From contig CM030363.1 of the NCBI GenBank assembly GCA_017893485.1, forward strand, positions 82,934,230-82,998,229: 64,000 nucleotides of DNA, written 5' to 3'. A program made the translations under genes and the position numbers. The notes under the pieces are model-generated. The model was given only the letters and a program-made list of their open reading frames with translations, ran no database searches and was not told the DNA's origin. Each line of letters starts with the position of its first letter. The stretch's first letter is position 1. Shown here in pieces: positions 44,246-54,816 of the stretch. The stretch comes from Hemerocallis citrina (lineage: Eukaryota > Streptophyta > Magnoliopsida > Asparagales > Asphodelaceae).

Positions 44246-46063
44246 ATGACAACTACTTCAAATGCAAATCAGTACCATGAAGGCCAATCTACACAAAGGC
44301 CACCTTTTTTCGATGGAACAAACTACAACTATTGGAAGTGCAGAATGAAGATCTACCTCCAATCCATCAACTATGAAATATGGCACATGACGGAAACGGA
44401 ATACACTGCTCCTACTATTCCATATGCACAGTGGAATGATGACATGAAGAATCAAACAATGAACAATGCAAAAGCAATGAATGCATTATTTTGTGCTCTC
44501 ACAAAGGAGGAGTTCAACCGTATATCCAATACAACAACTGCACATCAAATCTGGCATACACTCGAGGTAACTCATGAAGAAACAAACAAAGTAAAAGAAT
44601 CTAAAATATCTGTTCTTGTTCACAGGTTTGAAATGTTCCGCATGAAGGAAAATAAAACTGTGTTCGAGATGATTACCAGATTTACTGACATTACAAACTC
44701 ACTTGTGGCACTTGGAAAGACATACACACAAGCAGAGATGGTGAGAAAAGTTCTTCGTGCACTCACTCCTGAATGGGAAAAGAAGACCACTGCAATAGAA
44801 GAAGCAAATGATTTGTCACAACTTTCTCTTGAGAATCTTGTGGGAAATCTAATGGCCTATGAGGTTCAACTCGAAGAACGGAAGAAGGATGCAGAACCAA
44901 AACAGGCAAAGAAGAAATCATTAGCTTTTAAAGCCATGACAGACTCAGAAGATGAAGAAGAAGATGAAGAGGATATAGCCATGTTCACAAGGAGATTTAA
45001 GAAATTTCTAAAGAAAGGTAAGTTCAATTCCAAATTTAGAGATTCTAATGATCCTCCAACTTGTTTCAGGTGTAATAAAATAGGTCACATGAAGAAGGAT
45101 TGTCCCCTAGAAAATACAAAGAATAAGGGAAAGACCTCCAACTTCAAGAAGGACAAATACACAAAGAACAAGTTTGCCAAGAACAAAAAGGCTTATCAAG
45201 CAACTTGGGATGACAATGATTCTTCCTCTGAAGAAGAAACTGATGAAATAAATGAAGTTGCAAACATGTGTTTTATGGCTTCACAAGATCAAGTAAGTAA
45301 TTATTTTGATTCAGAAGATTTACTTGATGCTTTTAATGAAATCTTTCAAGAGTTAAAAAAGGAAAAGATTAGAGTTAAGAATCTAGAGAAAGTTAATCAA
45401 ACACTTTCTCAAGAAAATCTTAACCTTGATCATGAAGTGAAATCCTTAAAATCTCGTATTGCAAGTTTAGATATGGATCTTGAATCTCTGAACAAGAATT
45501 ATGAAGAGATATCTAAGAACGTATCTAAGTTCAATAAATGCAAAGAGAATTTAAATGATGTGCTTCATAATCAAGTGAAATCTAGTCAAAAATATGGTCT
45601 TGGTTTCAAAAACTCTCTTGTAAAAGAATCTTCTTCTAAAAACACTAGTAGAGAAAAACCAGAATCTATTTCTAGTGTTACACGTAAACTATATGAATTC
45701 TTTGAAAAGCCTAAGGTTATAAATTTTAGTGATAAAAGCAAGTCTAACGTTCGGTTAAGTCGACTGAATCCATCCACCAGTCATCTATCCAGAGGAACTG
45801 TGTCTTATTCAACGAGACCAGAACCTCATATAAGTCGACCTATACCATCATCCAGTCGATTGACTCGCAGTAGAAGTCGACTGAAGGATACTATAAAGTC
45901 GACTGGACAGAACAAATTTGTATGGGTTCCAGTTAACTTAAATCTGAATGATAGAACTGCGTATATCAATTCATATATGTTAAATGTATGCAATTCTATT
46001 AATTTTATTCCTGCTTATGGAGGAAAATCAAACTCATTATGGATTTGGTTTCCCCCAAACTAA
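44246..46063 (+). CDS. Copia-4 Gag with coiled coil
   Basis: Structural protein of the particle. Start taken at 44246 (MTTTSNANQYHEG), because the upstream ATG at 44192 lies inside the LTR. Domains: UBN2-type gag (residues 10-230; PPFFDGTNYNYWKCRMKIYL), acidic/basic spacer (DSEDEEEDEED), CCHC knuckle CFRCNKIGHMKKDC near residue 280, and a coiled coil at about 370-470 (KVNQTLSQENLNLDHEVKSL). A Ser/Arg tail contains several GTCGAC-encoded Ser-Arg/Ser-Thr pairs. Open over 605 codons; it ends TAA at a probable one-base frameshift into protease. Confidence 0.9.
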   Translation: MTTTSNANQYHEGQSTQRPPFFDGTNYNYWKCRMKIYLQSINYEIWHMTETEYTAPTIPYAQWNDDMKNQTMNNAKAMNALFCALTKEEFNRISNTTTAHQIWHTLEVTHEETNKVKESKISVLVHRFEMFRMKENKTVFEMITRFTDITNSLVALGKTYTQAEMVRKVLRALTPEWEKKTTAIEEANDLSQLSLENLVGNLMAYEVQLEERKKDAEPKQAKKKSLAFKAMTDSEDEEEDEEDIAMFTRRFKKFLKKGKFNSKFRDSNDPPTCFRCNKIGHMKKDCPLENTKNKGKTSNFKKDKYTKNKFAKNKKAYQATWDDNDSSSEEETDEINEVANMCFMASQDQVSNYFDSEDLLDAFNEIFQELKKEKIRVKNLEKVNQTLSQENLNLDHEVKSLKSRIASLDMDLESLNKNYEEISKNVSKFNKCKENLNDVLHNQVKSSQKYGLGFKNSLVKESSSKNTSREKPESISSVTRKLYEFFEKPKVINFSDKSKSNVRLSRLNPSTSHLSRGTVSYSTRPEPHISRPIPSSSRLTRSRSRLKDTIKSTGQNKFVWVPVNLNLNDRTAYINSYMLNVCNSINFIPAYGGKSNSLWIWFPPN

Positions 46064-46068
46064 TATGT

Positions 46069-47743
46069 TTTGGACCCAATAAAAATGGTACCATATTTAC
46101 ATTGAATATTTTATAGATACCAAAGAAAGATCGCTGGATACTTGACAGCAGGTGTTCAAAACATATGACTGGTCATGCCAATCTCCTATCCACCATACAA
46201 AGCATCGATGGAGGAACAGTTACCTTTGGTGATAACAACAAAGGAAAAGTTATACGAATCGGCATGGCATGGTTGGTAAAAATTCTAACCCTACTATAGA
46301 AAATGTGTTGTTAGTTAGTGGATTAAAACATAATTTATTAAGTATTAGTCAATTGTGTGATAAAGGATATAAAATTGTATTTGAAAAAGATGCTTGTTTA
46401 ATTTATGATTCTACTATACAAAATATCATTTTTCAAGGTTTTCGCAAAAACAATATTTATGAATTATGTTTGAATACAAATGAGTTTTCAAATGGTTTTT
46501 GTTTAATAGCTTCTAATAATGATTCTTGGCTTTGGCATAGATGTTTTGGCCATGTGAATATGAAAAATCTCTCAAAAATATCTAAGTACAACCTAGTTAA
46601 AGGACTGCCAAAACTATCCTTTAAAAAGGATAAGTTATGTGATGCATGTCAACTAGGAAAACAAATCAAATCCACTTTTAAAACAAAAGAAGTAATTTCT
46701 ACTAGTAGACCGCTCGAATTAATTCATATGGATTTATTTGGACCTACTAGAGTTGCTTCTTTAAATAAAAGTAGATATGTATTTGTTTTAGTAGATGATT
46801 TTTCACGATTCACTTGGACATTCTTTTTAAAACATAAAAATAATGCTTTTGATGAATTTGCAAATTTCTGTAAACATATTCAAAACCAAAGATCTCTAAC
46901 CATAGTCACTATTAGAAGTGATCATGGTGGAGAATTTGAAAATGAAACATTTACAGAATATTGCAACAAGAATGGTATAACACATTCATTTGCATTTCCT
47001 AGAGCTTCACCACAAAATGGAGTGGTCGAAAGGAAAAATAGGACTTTGCAAGAATGCGCACGTACCATGCTTGTTGAAAGCAATTTACCAAAGTATTTTT
47101 GGGCTGAAGCCATTGCTACAGCTTGTTATGTTTTAAATAAGATTCTAATAAGACCTAAGCTAAAGAAGACTTGTTATGAGTTATTTTTTAACAAAATTCC
47201 TAAAGTCTCTTATTTTAAGACATTTGGTTGTAAGTGTTTTATTCTGAACACTAAAGATAATCTAGATAAATTTGATCCTAGATCTAATGAGGGTATCTTT
47301 TTAGGATACTCAAATAGGAGTAAAGCATATAGAATTTTCAACAAGTCTACAATGACTATTGAAGAGTCAATGCATGTTACATTCGATGAATCTCTGTCTT
47401 CATCAAATTTAATTAAAGATGATGAAACTGATTCATCACCTTTAAATAAAGTGAATACTTCTTTAGAACAAACCAGTCTTGCGGATAAGTCGACCGATAA
47501 GGACTACAAGTCGACTGAAGCAAAGCAGTCGACTGAAGAACCTATCAAGTCGACTGATCCTATTGTGATATCTCCAAATCTACCAAAATCATTTATTGAA
47601 GTTAGAGATCATCCTCATGACTTAATAATTGGTGACATCTCCCATGGTATTCAGACACGATCACATATTAATACGATATTTCATACAACATTTTTGTCGG
47701 ATTTTGAACCGAAAAATATACAAGAAGCATGTGAGAATGAATT
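46069..47743 (+). pseudogene. Copia-4 protease and integrase; RT absent
   Basis: Protease relic near 46130-46270: RWILDSRCSKHMTG, where D-S-G-C is usual, so the flap Gly is Arg. Integrase (open 46269-47747) has WHRCFGHVNMKNLSKI and CDACQLGKQ zinc ligands, MDLFGPTRVAS, IRSDHGGEF and SPQNGVVERKNRTLQE for DDE, and the GKKC-type tail KTFGCKCFILN. A Ser/Thr/Lys linker (KSTDKDYKSTEAKQSTEEP) is written with four GTCGAC palindromes. The frame stops at 47747, where RT should begin. Confidence 0.9.
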
Positions 47744-47759
47744 TTGAACCGAAAAATAT
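47701..47759. other. Deletion junction with 19-bp filler repeat
   Basis: ATTTTGAACCGAAAAATAT occurs at 47701-47719 and again at 47741-47759, where Copia-4 gives way to unrelated GC-rich repeats. The second copy starts at the shared word ATTTTG, consistent with a template jump during end joining. Confidence 0.75.
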
Positions 47760-47770
47760 CTCATACAGCA

Positions 47771-48650
47771 TCTGCCTCGGACATGGTTTGGGCTTGTTCA
47801 AGCCCATCAACCTATGCGCTCGGTGGCAACCTCCAGCTACACCCATGCTATCTACCTGAGAATAGGTATGGGGGCTTGTTGTTGACCTCAAGCTAGGCGT
47901 TTGGCTTTTTTCAAAGCCACGCGACCTTTACTCTCGGTGACGACCTTTAGCTACGCCTGTCACTGACTTCTCTAAGGTATGGGGACTCGGCATCTGCCTC
48001 GGGCATGGTTTGGGCTTGTTCAAGCCCATCAACCTATACACTCGGCGACAACCGCCAGCTACACCCGTACTATCTACCTGAGAACAGGTATGGGGGCTCG
48101 TCGTCGACCTCGAGCAAGGCGTTTGGCTTTTTTCAAAGCCACGCGACCTCTATGCTCGGTGATGACCTTCAGCTATGCCCATCACCAGCTTCTCTAAGGT
48201 ATGGGGGCTCGGCATCTGCCTCGGACATGGTTTGGGCGTGTCCAAGCTCATCAACCTATGCGCTCGGCGGCAACCGTCAGCTACACCCGTGCTATCTACC
48301 TGAGAACAGGTATGGGGGCTCGTCGTCGACCTCGAGCAAGGCATTTGGCTTTTTTCAAAGCCACGCGACCTTTACGCTCGGTGAAGACCTTCAGCTACGC
48401 CCATCACCGGCTTCTCTAAGGTATGGGGGCTCAGCCTTTTCCTCGGGCATGGTTTGGGCTTGTTCAAGCTCATCAACTTATGCACTCGGCAGCAACGGCT
48501 AGCTACACCCATGCTATCTACCTGAGAACAAGTGTGGGGGCTCGTCGTCGACCTCAAGCAAGGCGTTAGCCTTTTTTGAAAACAAAGCGACCTTTACGCT
48601 CGGCGATGACCTTCAGCTACGCCCACACTATCCGTCAAGACATGCAAGCG
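47771..48650. repeat. Tandem array, 222 bp period, about 4 units
   Basis: TCTGCCTCGGACATGGTTTG starts units at 47771, 47993, 48215 and 48437 (the last as TTTTCC..). Spacing is exactly 222 each time. Each unit carries GGTATGGGGGCTCGTCGTCG and TTTTTTCAAAGCCACGCGACC. Open frames here are repeat shadows. Confidence 0.93.
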
Positions 48651-49433
48651 AGGGATCGGTGTCGACCTCAGGCAAGGCCTTGGCTCCTTCAAGCCATACC
48701 TTTTTATGCCCGGCAACGACCTTCCCCTATGGCCGTTTCAAAAAGTTTTTATTAAGGTTTAGGGCGCCCGCCTTCGGCAAACGCCACGAGCCCCGGACCG
48801 TTGGTTGACCCACCTCTCAGCCTCGAGCAACTTGGGGTTTACAGCTTTCAGAGCCAAAACCCTGAATTGTTCGAGGGCGGCAAGGAGCGACCGACCCAGG
48901 ACTCACACCAAGCCTTCGAACCAATTGATCGGCCCACCACTCACCAACGAACAACCCGGGGTTAAAGGCCCTCAAAGCCAAAACCCCGAATTGTTCGAGG
49001 GTATTGGTGTGCCACCAATCCGGAACTCTTGGACCAAAGTTCTACGTTTAGGACGCCCGCCTTCGGCGGGCTCCCGAATCTTATGGCAGATGAGTCAATC
49101 TCAATTCCTGATAAAAAAAATGAGGGGATGGGATTTATATAGCTCCCTGAGAAGTGCATTTATTGTATCGGAAAGTCCAAACGACGGAAGGTGAAACGTC
49201 GCCATTAATGCTTATCGAAAGGCAAAATGTCACTCATTATGCGTTGCCTGCAAGGAGCTACCGTGTGGCCTTTCTGCCTCGGCGGCGACCCCTTACAAGG
49301 CCGAGCTCGGCAAAAATTCTCACTCAATGAATTGCCAAAGTTACAGAAGTCAGAAGTTTTTTTATTACTCATTGAGCGCCAGAAACGGCAGCACAAATAC
49401 AATGAAAAGCTTACAAATCACTCATCGCTCGGC
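48651..49433. other. Tat-2 spacer with a diverged two-copy repeat
   Basis: AGCCAAAACCC(T/C)GAATTGTTCGAGG occurs near 48852 and 48976 with similar flanks, and CGCCCGCCTTCGGC near 48768 and 49051. From 49200 on, it probably holds the 3' end of antisense gene 2 (T-rich). No gene seen. Confidence 0.5.
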
Positions 49434-49960
49434 TTAACACTCAAATTCGGCGCTTCCCTCGGGTTCCTTCTCATGCTCGGCCGGCCCAACCGGGGAAGGC
49501 TCTCCAGCAACTGAGCTTTCCGCATTGTCAGGCTGGGCCCCTGCCAAGAAAAAGGTTGGAGAAGGTCCTAGTACGGAATTGCTCGCCTCCCCGATTAAAC
49601 CAGCGCCTAGCACTAGCTTCAACCTACGGATCTCCAACTCTTTCTCAATAACAGACTCACGAAGAAAAGACTCCGAAGCCGACCGCCCACTCGAGGCATC
49701 CGAGATCGACCAGTTCGTCTCAATTACCCACCAGTCCCGATCGGCTATTGCTTTCCTCAGACGAGCGACCTCTAAGCTGAGCTCCCTCGACTAATTCATG
49801 AAGTAATTCACTGCGGCCGCTTGGCCCCGAGCCTGCTTATGTTGGCAAGCCAGAGCACTCTCCATAGCCCCCAACCCGGCTCGGACCAAGGAGACCTCGG
49901 CAGAAATATGGTCGGCACCGAGGACCTCATGCGTCTATCAAAAAGACGGGAAAAACAACA
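49434..49960 (-). pseudogene. Tat-2 antisense gene 2 (coiled coil)
   Basis: Minus-strand frames contain AEVSLVRAGLGAMESALACQ, a stop near 49793, then LSLEVARLRKAIADRDWWVI, SESFLRESVIEKELEIRRLK and an acidic/Pro tail ending EGSAEFEC. Position relative to the first antisense gene matches Gypsy-1 (5695-6532), but sequence likeness is weak. A short helical protein of unknown role. Confidence 0.45.
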
Positions 49961-50103
49961 AGTCACAAAGGAGACTAAAAAAGCACAAGTCATGGAGCAT
50001 CGGCCAAAAAATTATCTTGCATTAAGTTCAAAATTTTTGTACTACAAAAGGCGGTGGCCAGTCAGCGCAAGGCGTTTACAAAATTAAAAGGGAGAACCTA
50101 AAC

Positions 50104-52579
50104 TATGCTTGATGGGGAGGGGGGTGGCACCTCTTCGTCAGTAGGATCACCCCCGACCTCCTCCTGGTGAGGGTCCCCCATCTCCTCGCCACCGGGTGTC
50201 GGCGGATGCTCGGGCTGCCAGTTGTAGTGGAGGTGGTCAACCCTCTTGTCTGGATTGATCAACTGAAAATGCTCCTTAGCCTTATCATAAGCCTCGTCCT
50301 GTGCCAGGATCAGGGTATCCCCATGGTGATCTCCGCCTCCTCCATGGCCTTCCGCGCCTTCTCAACTTCTGCCTGGGCCTTCTCCTTGAGGCGATCCACC
50401 TCTTTCTTGTGATAATCGGCTATCGAGGCCATTTGGGCCTCGTGGACCACCTCCATGCTCCGAGCCTCCTTCAGCTCGTCCGACAGCTTGTTCACCTCGC
50501 GAAAATACTTCTATGCATTCCTCCTCTCAATGAGGACCTCCTTCTCCAAGCACTTCTGAAAGTGCTGCCCATAAAGCATCGCCTGTCTGAAGAAGAAAAA
50601 GTTAGAAGAAATTCTAGAGTCTAAACTCAAAGCAAAATTACGAACACTTACCGAGAGCTACGCATGAGACCACCTCATAAAGGCCATCTCAGACGTCTGC
50701 GTCACTAGAGCCATACGATCTCGCTCTGTGGCGATGTTCCTGACCACCTCTATGGCCACTAGACCCTCAAAAAGGGAATCCCCTGCGAGAACCCCCCAAT
50801 CTGGGGCATGCGGCTTCAGGCCCTATTGCCCGACCGTCTGCTCGGCACTGGGCCGAGGTGGGGGAAGCCTCTGCTCCGGGACCTCAGAGGTCTTTCTGCT
50901 ATCGGAGCTTCCCCCCGCCTTCCTAGACACCCTCGGCGTGTGGTGATGCTTCTTCGCCCTCTTCGAGGACGGCTCCACAGCCTCCGAGGTCGGCCCCTTG
51001 CCGGACCTCGCGCCTTGGGCAGCAACCTTTTCCTGCTCCGCCTTCTTTTCCTTCTCGGCCCTTCTCTTGGTGGCGACAGCCAATAAGGCCTGCCTGTTGT
51101 CAAGCTGCTTGGCCCAACACCTCTGCAAAATGGAAGAAGAGAGGTAAATGTTAACACGAAGGTAGAAAGATAGGAAAATTCAGAACAAAAACATACTAGG
51201 GTCGGCTGGGCTCAGTCCGGCTCGGGCCAGGTGCAGTTCCGTCACTCAAGGCCACCCTATACTGTGCCCCCCAATGATCTTCTCCACCTTCTCCCATTCT
51301 TTCTCTGTCAACTCGCTGCGCTTCGGAGGTTTATGGTTTGGCTTAAAAAAGTTCTAGGCGGTTGGAATCCTCCAAGGCTTCTCGCTCCGGACTATGAAGT
51401 ACTTCTCCTTCCATCCTTGGATGGAGTCCGGATGGCCATGCATCACCTTCTTGTGAGGTCGCGGCGAAAGATAGAAGATTCCCTCCGCATCACCTAATGA
51501 GCTCATTCCCAAGATAGCGTGGAAGTACGTAAGCCTTGGCTTGATCCCCTTCTCCTAACACTTCAAGATAAAGCAGACCAAATGTTTCCACGAAATGGGG
51601 TCGTACTGTATCGGACTCAACTTTGCCCAATTCAAAACCCTCTCGATGAAGGGGTGCAACGGCAGCCTAAGCCCGAGATGAAGGCATCCTCGAGAAAAAC
51701 ATAGTATCCCGGCGCAAGAGTGGTGGTCGGACGAATATCGGGGCTCAGAATCATGAGCTCGAACTCCTTGGGGATAAAGTAGACCGCCCTCGGGATGTGC
51801 AGGTACTCCGCACTCAGGACACACTGGATACCGTCCATCCTGATCTTCACCCGACTCTCGTCCCCTGGCATGGAGGGGAGCGGAGTGAGATCCTTAACAT
51901 CATCAGGATACATCCTAATCGACCTGGGATTTTTGAAGGTGACAAGGGCCAAACTCAAACCCCGGTCCAGGGCCATATTTATCTGGCACGAGGGGGCTAT
52001 CCGGATGGATCCACTTCCTCTTCCTCCTACGAGGATGAGGTTTCCTCTTCGGAGACGGGGTCGACAATGGTGGCAGAGGAGGGAGATCACCCTCGCCCTC
52101 GGCTACCCCTCCTGCAGTACCTTCCCCCGCATCTCCTTGAGCATCGTCTCCCCCAACACCCTGATCTGGCTTCCCCTGGTTCCCCTCGGGGTCTTCCTCC
52201 TCGTCCTCCTCGTCCTCAATGTCCCCCTCTCCCTCGAGATCCTGCTCTTCCTCATCTCCCCCCCTCCCTCTGGGTCTTGCTCTTCTTTATCGCCCTCCTC
52301 TTCCTCATCATCCTCGTCGTCCTCAACATCCCCCTCTCCCTCGGGGTCCTCCTCTTCCTCCTCGTTCTCGCCCTCATCCACAGGCTCCTTCCTTGAACTA
52401 CGAGATCTCAAAGTTTGTACGACAAAAACTACCTCATCCCCGCCATCCGACCCTGGATCTGACAGAACCTCCTCTTTGATTCCATAATCGCCCTGGGACC
52501 AAGACGTTAAAGGTGACTCAGCTTCCTTCTCGGAACAGCCTGACGAGCTTACCTCGGAGCCAGACTGAGAGCATGACAT
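50104..52579 (-). pseudogene. Tat-2 antisense gene 1: three exons, PF04195-like domain
   Basis: Start ATG at 52579. Exon 1 runs to 51197, intron 51196-51123 (GTATGT..GCAG), exon 2 to 50652, intron 50651-50587 (GTAAGT..TTCAG), exon 3 to about 50104. The N-terminus is very acidic (EEEEEDPEGEGDVEDDEDDE). The conserved domain has PKEFELMILSPDIRPT, LAPGYYVFLEDAFISGL, LRLPLHPFIERVLNWAKLSP and GWKEKYFIVRSEKPW. Exon 2 is basic (KRAKKHHHTPRVSRK); exon 3 is a coiled coil (KKEVDRLKEKAQAEVEKARK) ending with an EAYDKAKEHF segment and acidic tail. Broken by a frameshift near 51665 and stops near 52103, 51555, 51370 and 50823. Same architecture and intron positions as 3249-5476. Confidence 0.72.
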
Positions 52580-52639
52580 TACGAATTAGAAATACTAACC
52601 TAAAAATATCGCACAAACAGAAAGATCACCGAAAAAGGT

Positions 52640-52740
52640 CGTCGACGGCAAACGAGAAAAATCCCTGTTATTGAAAATTGGAAAACACAAGTGAGGAAAT
52701 GAAGGAGAGAAGGAGGGGGAGAGGGGATTTATAACAGAGA
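52640..52740 (-). promoter_or_regulatory. Candidate core promoter of Tat-2 antisense gene
   Basis: Minus strand TATAAAT (52733-52727) followed by CCCCTCTCCCCCTCCTTCTC and CTTCATTTCCTCACTTG, about 150 bp before the ATG. The TATA plus pyrimidine patch matches the layout at 3045-3110. Confidence 0.5.
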
Positions 52741-52919
52741 AAGAGACTCCTCGAGTTTTGCGAGAAGATCTAACCGATGGATCTTGATCATCAAGATCCA
52801 ACGGCCACTAAGACCTGAGTCGCTTTGATTCACGCGCCTGTGATGTCAGCATAGGGTGCAAAATTACCCCTTTACCCTCGGCACTCTTAACCGATACAAA
52901 TAGCTTGGAATGCATGGCT

Positions 52920-54300
52920 AGCCACTAGTGAAGACCCCAGGCTTTTCCAACAGTCAGGAGGCTCGAAACTCGAATGGTACCGCGAGCCCCAAAATTCTTC
53001 TCTATTCGACAGGAGGTTCAGCGCTCGGATGGTACCACGAGCCCCAAAATCCTCCTCTATTCGACAAGAGGATTCGTGCTCAGATGGTACTACAAGCCCT
53101 AAAATTCTCCTCTGTTCAACAGGGGGCTCGTCGCTCGGATGGTACCGCGAGCGACCAAAAACCCCAGGCTTTTCCAATAATTCAGGAGGCTCGGTGCTCG
53201 GATGATATTGCGAGCCCCAAAATCCTCCTTTATTTCGTCAGGAGGCTCGGTGCTCGGATGGCACCGCGAGCCCCAAAATCCTCCTCTATTTGACAGGAGG
53301 TTCGGCGCTCAGATGGTGCCGCGAGCCCCAAAATCCTTCTCTATTCGACAGGAGGATCGGCGCTTGGATGGTACCGCGAGCCCCAAAATTCTCCTCTATT
53401 CAACACGGGGCTCGATGCTCAGATGGTACCGCGAGACACCAAAAACCCTAGGCTTTTTTAGCAAATCAGGAGGCTTGATGCTCGGATGGTACCTGCGAGC
53501 CCCAAAATCCTCCTCTATTTCGACAGGAGATGCGGTGCTCGGATGGTACTGCGAGCCCCAAAATCTTCCTCTATTCGACAGGAGGTTCGGCACTCAGATG
53601 GTGCCGAGAGCCCCAAAATCCTCCTCTATTCGACAGAAGGATCAGCGCTCAGATGGTACCACGAGCCCTAAAATTCTCCTCTGCTGAACAGGGGCTCGAC
53701 GCTTGCATGGTACTGCGAGCCACCAAAAACCCCAAGCTTTTCCAACAAGTAAGGAGGCTCTGCGTTCGGATGATACCGTGAGCCCCAAAATCCTCCTCTA
53801 TTTCGTCAGGAGGTGCAGCACTTGGATGGCACCGCGAGCCCCAAAATCCTTCTCTATTCGATAGGAGTTTTGGCGCTCGGATAGTGCCGCGAGCCCCAAA
53901 ATCCTCCTCTATTCGACAGGAGGATCGGTGTTCGGATGGTACCGCGAGCCCCAAAATTCTACTCTGTTCAACAGGAGGCTCGATGCTCGGATGGTACCGC
54001 GAGCCACCAAAAACCCCAGGCTTTTCCAACAAGTCAGGAGGCTCTACACTCGGATGGTACCGCGAGCCCCAAAATCCTCTATTTCGACAGGAGACTCGGC
54101 ACTCGGATGGTACCACAAGCCCCAAAATCCTCCTCTATTCGATAGGAGGCTCGACGCTCGGATGGTACCGCGAGCCACCAAAAACCCCAGGCTTTTCCAA
54201 TAAGTCAGGAGACTCGGCGCTCGAAGGGTGCCGCAAGTCCCAAAATTCTCATCTGTTCAACAAGAGGCTCGATGCTCGGTTGGTACCGTGAGCCACTATG
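52920..54300. repeat. Tandem array, 55-bp unit with higher-order period near 280 bp
   Basis: The basic unit is about 55 bp (CGGATGGTACCGCGAGCCCC.., then CCTCCTCTATTCGACAGGAG). A longer variant unit with CCAAAAACCCCAGGCTTTTC recurs near 52935, 53155, 53437, 53725, 54007 and 54177, i.e. about every 220-290 bp. This gives a higher-order structure of roughly five units. Open frames on both strands are repeat shadows. Confidence 0.9.
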
Positions 54301-54816
54301 ATCCTCTTGCTTTTCCAACAAGTAAGGGGCTCGTCCGCCGACCCTTAACGCTTGGCAAGAAGGTGCCTAGCTCCTGACTCCTGCATCCCCTTGCCTTTCC
54401 AACAAGTGAGGGGCCTGTCTACCAACCCCCCTACTCGCTCGGTCAAACAGCATCAGGGTCAGCGCTCGGTTAGCATCGCGAGCCCCAAAACTATCCCCCT
54501 TACAACGAGGGGCTCGGCTGACGACCCCATACGCTCGGCAAGAAGAACTCTTGCTCCACAGGCCTTGCCTACCGACCCCCCTACTCGCTCGGTCAAACAA
54601 CATCAGGGTCGGCGCTCGGTTAGCACCGCGAGCCCCAAAACTATCCCCCTAACAACACGGGGCTTGGCTGATGACCCCATACGCTCAGTAAGAAGAACTC
54701 TTGCTCCACAGGTCTCGAAGATCCCCTTGCTTTTCCAACCAATAAGGGGGCTCGTCCGCCGACCCTCTATGCTCGGCCGACCGAGCTCCGACTATCCGCA
54801 TGACTCCAATAGGGGA
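54301..54816. repeat. Tat-2 distal repeats, 150-bp duplication
   Basis: CTACTCGCTCGGTCAAACA starts at 54431 and again at 54581, with about 150 bp of near-identical sequence each. The words CTTGCTTTTCCAACAAGTAA and GGCTCGTCCGCCGACCC flank on both sides. It ends where Gypsy-2 begins. Confidence 0.85.

Larger units (their letters stand above)
42830..47747 (+). mobile_element. Copia-4: SIRE-like Ty1/copia, 3' truncated
   Basis: 5' LTR 42830-44218, PBS, long gag with coiled coil, protease and integrase, then an abrupt end at about 47740 before RT. No 3' LTR is visible. The long gag with zinc knuckle and C-terminal coiled coil and the LTR start TGTTGATTCTTGATTTTGATG fit the SIRE/Maximus group. A palindrome centred on GTCGAC recurs throughout. 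Confidence 0.85.
47760..54816 (+). mobile_element. Tat-2: 3' part of a second Tat-type gypsy element
   Basis: Holds no gag-pol but the same downstream kit as Gypsy-1, in mirror image: antisense genes on the minus strand (52579-49434), promoter, tandem array beyond the promoter, and further repeats. Gag-pol would have been on the + strand, left of 47760, and is lost. The right end is cut by Gypsy-2 at 54817. No LTR of its own is seen in the window. Confidence 0.7.

Noticed and set aside
51795..52487. 230-codon plus-strand frame rich in Ser/Pro
   Set aside because: Mirror image of the acidic GAG/GAA codons of the Tat-2 antisense gene on the minus strand; no domain, and the minus-strand reading has recognisable homology.
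52928..54291. CRISPR-like regularly spaced repeat pattern and long open frames
   Set aside because: The whole unit repeats with no unique spacers, in a plant retroelement context; frames are shadows of 55-bp tandem repeats.
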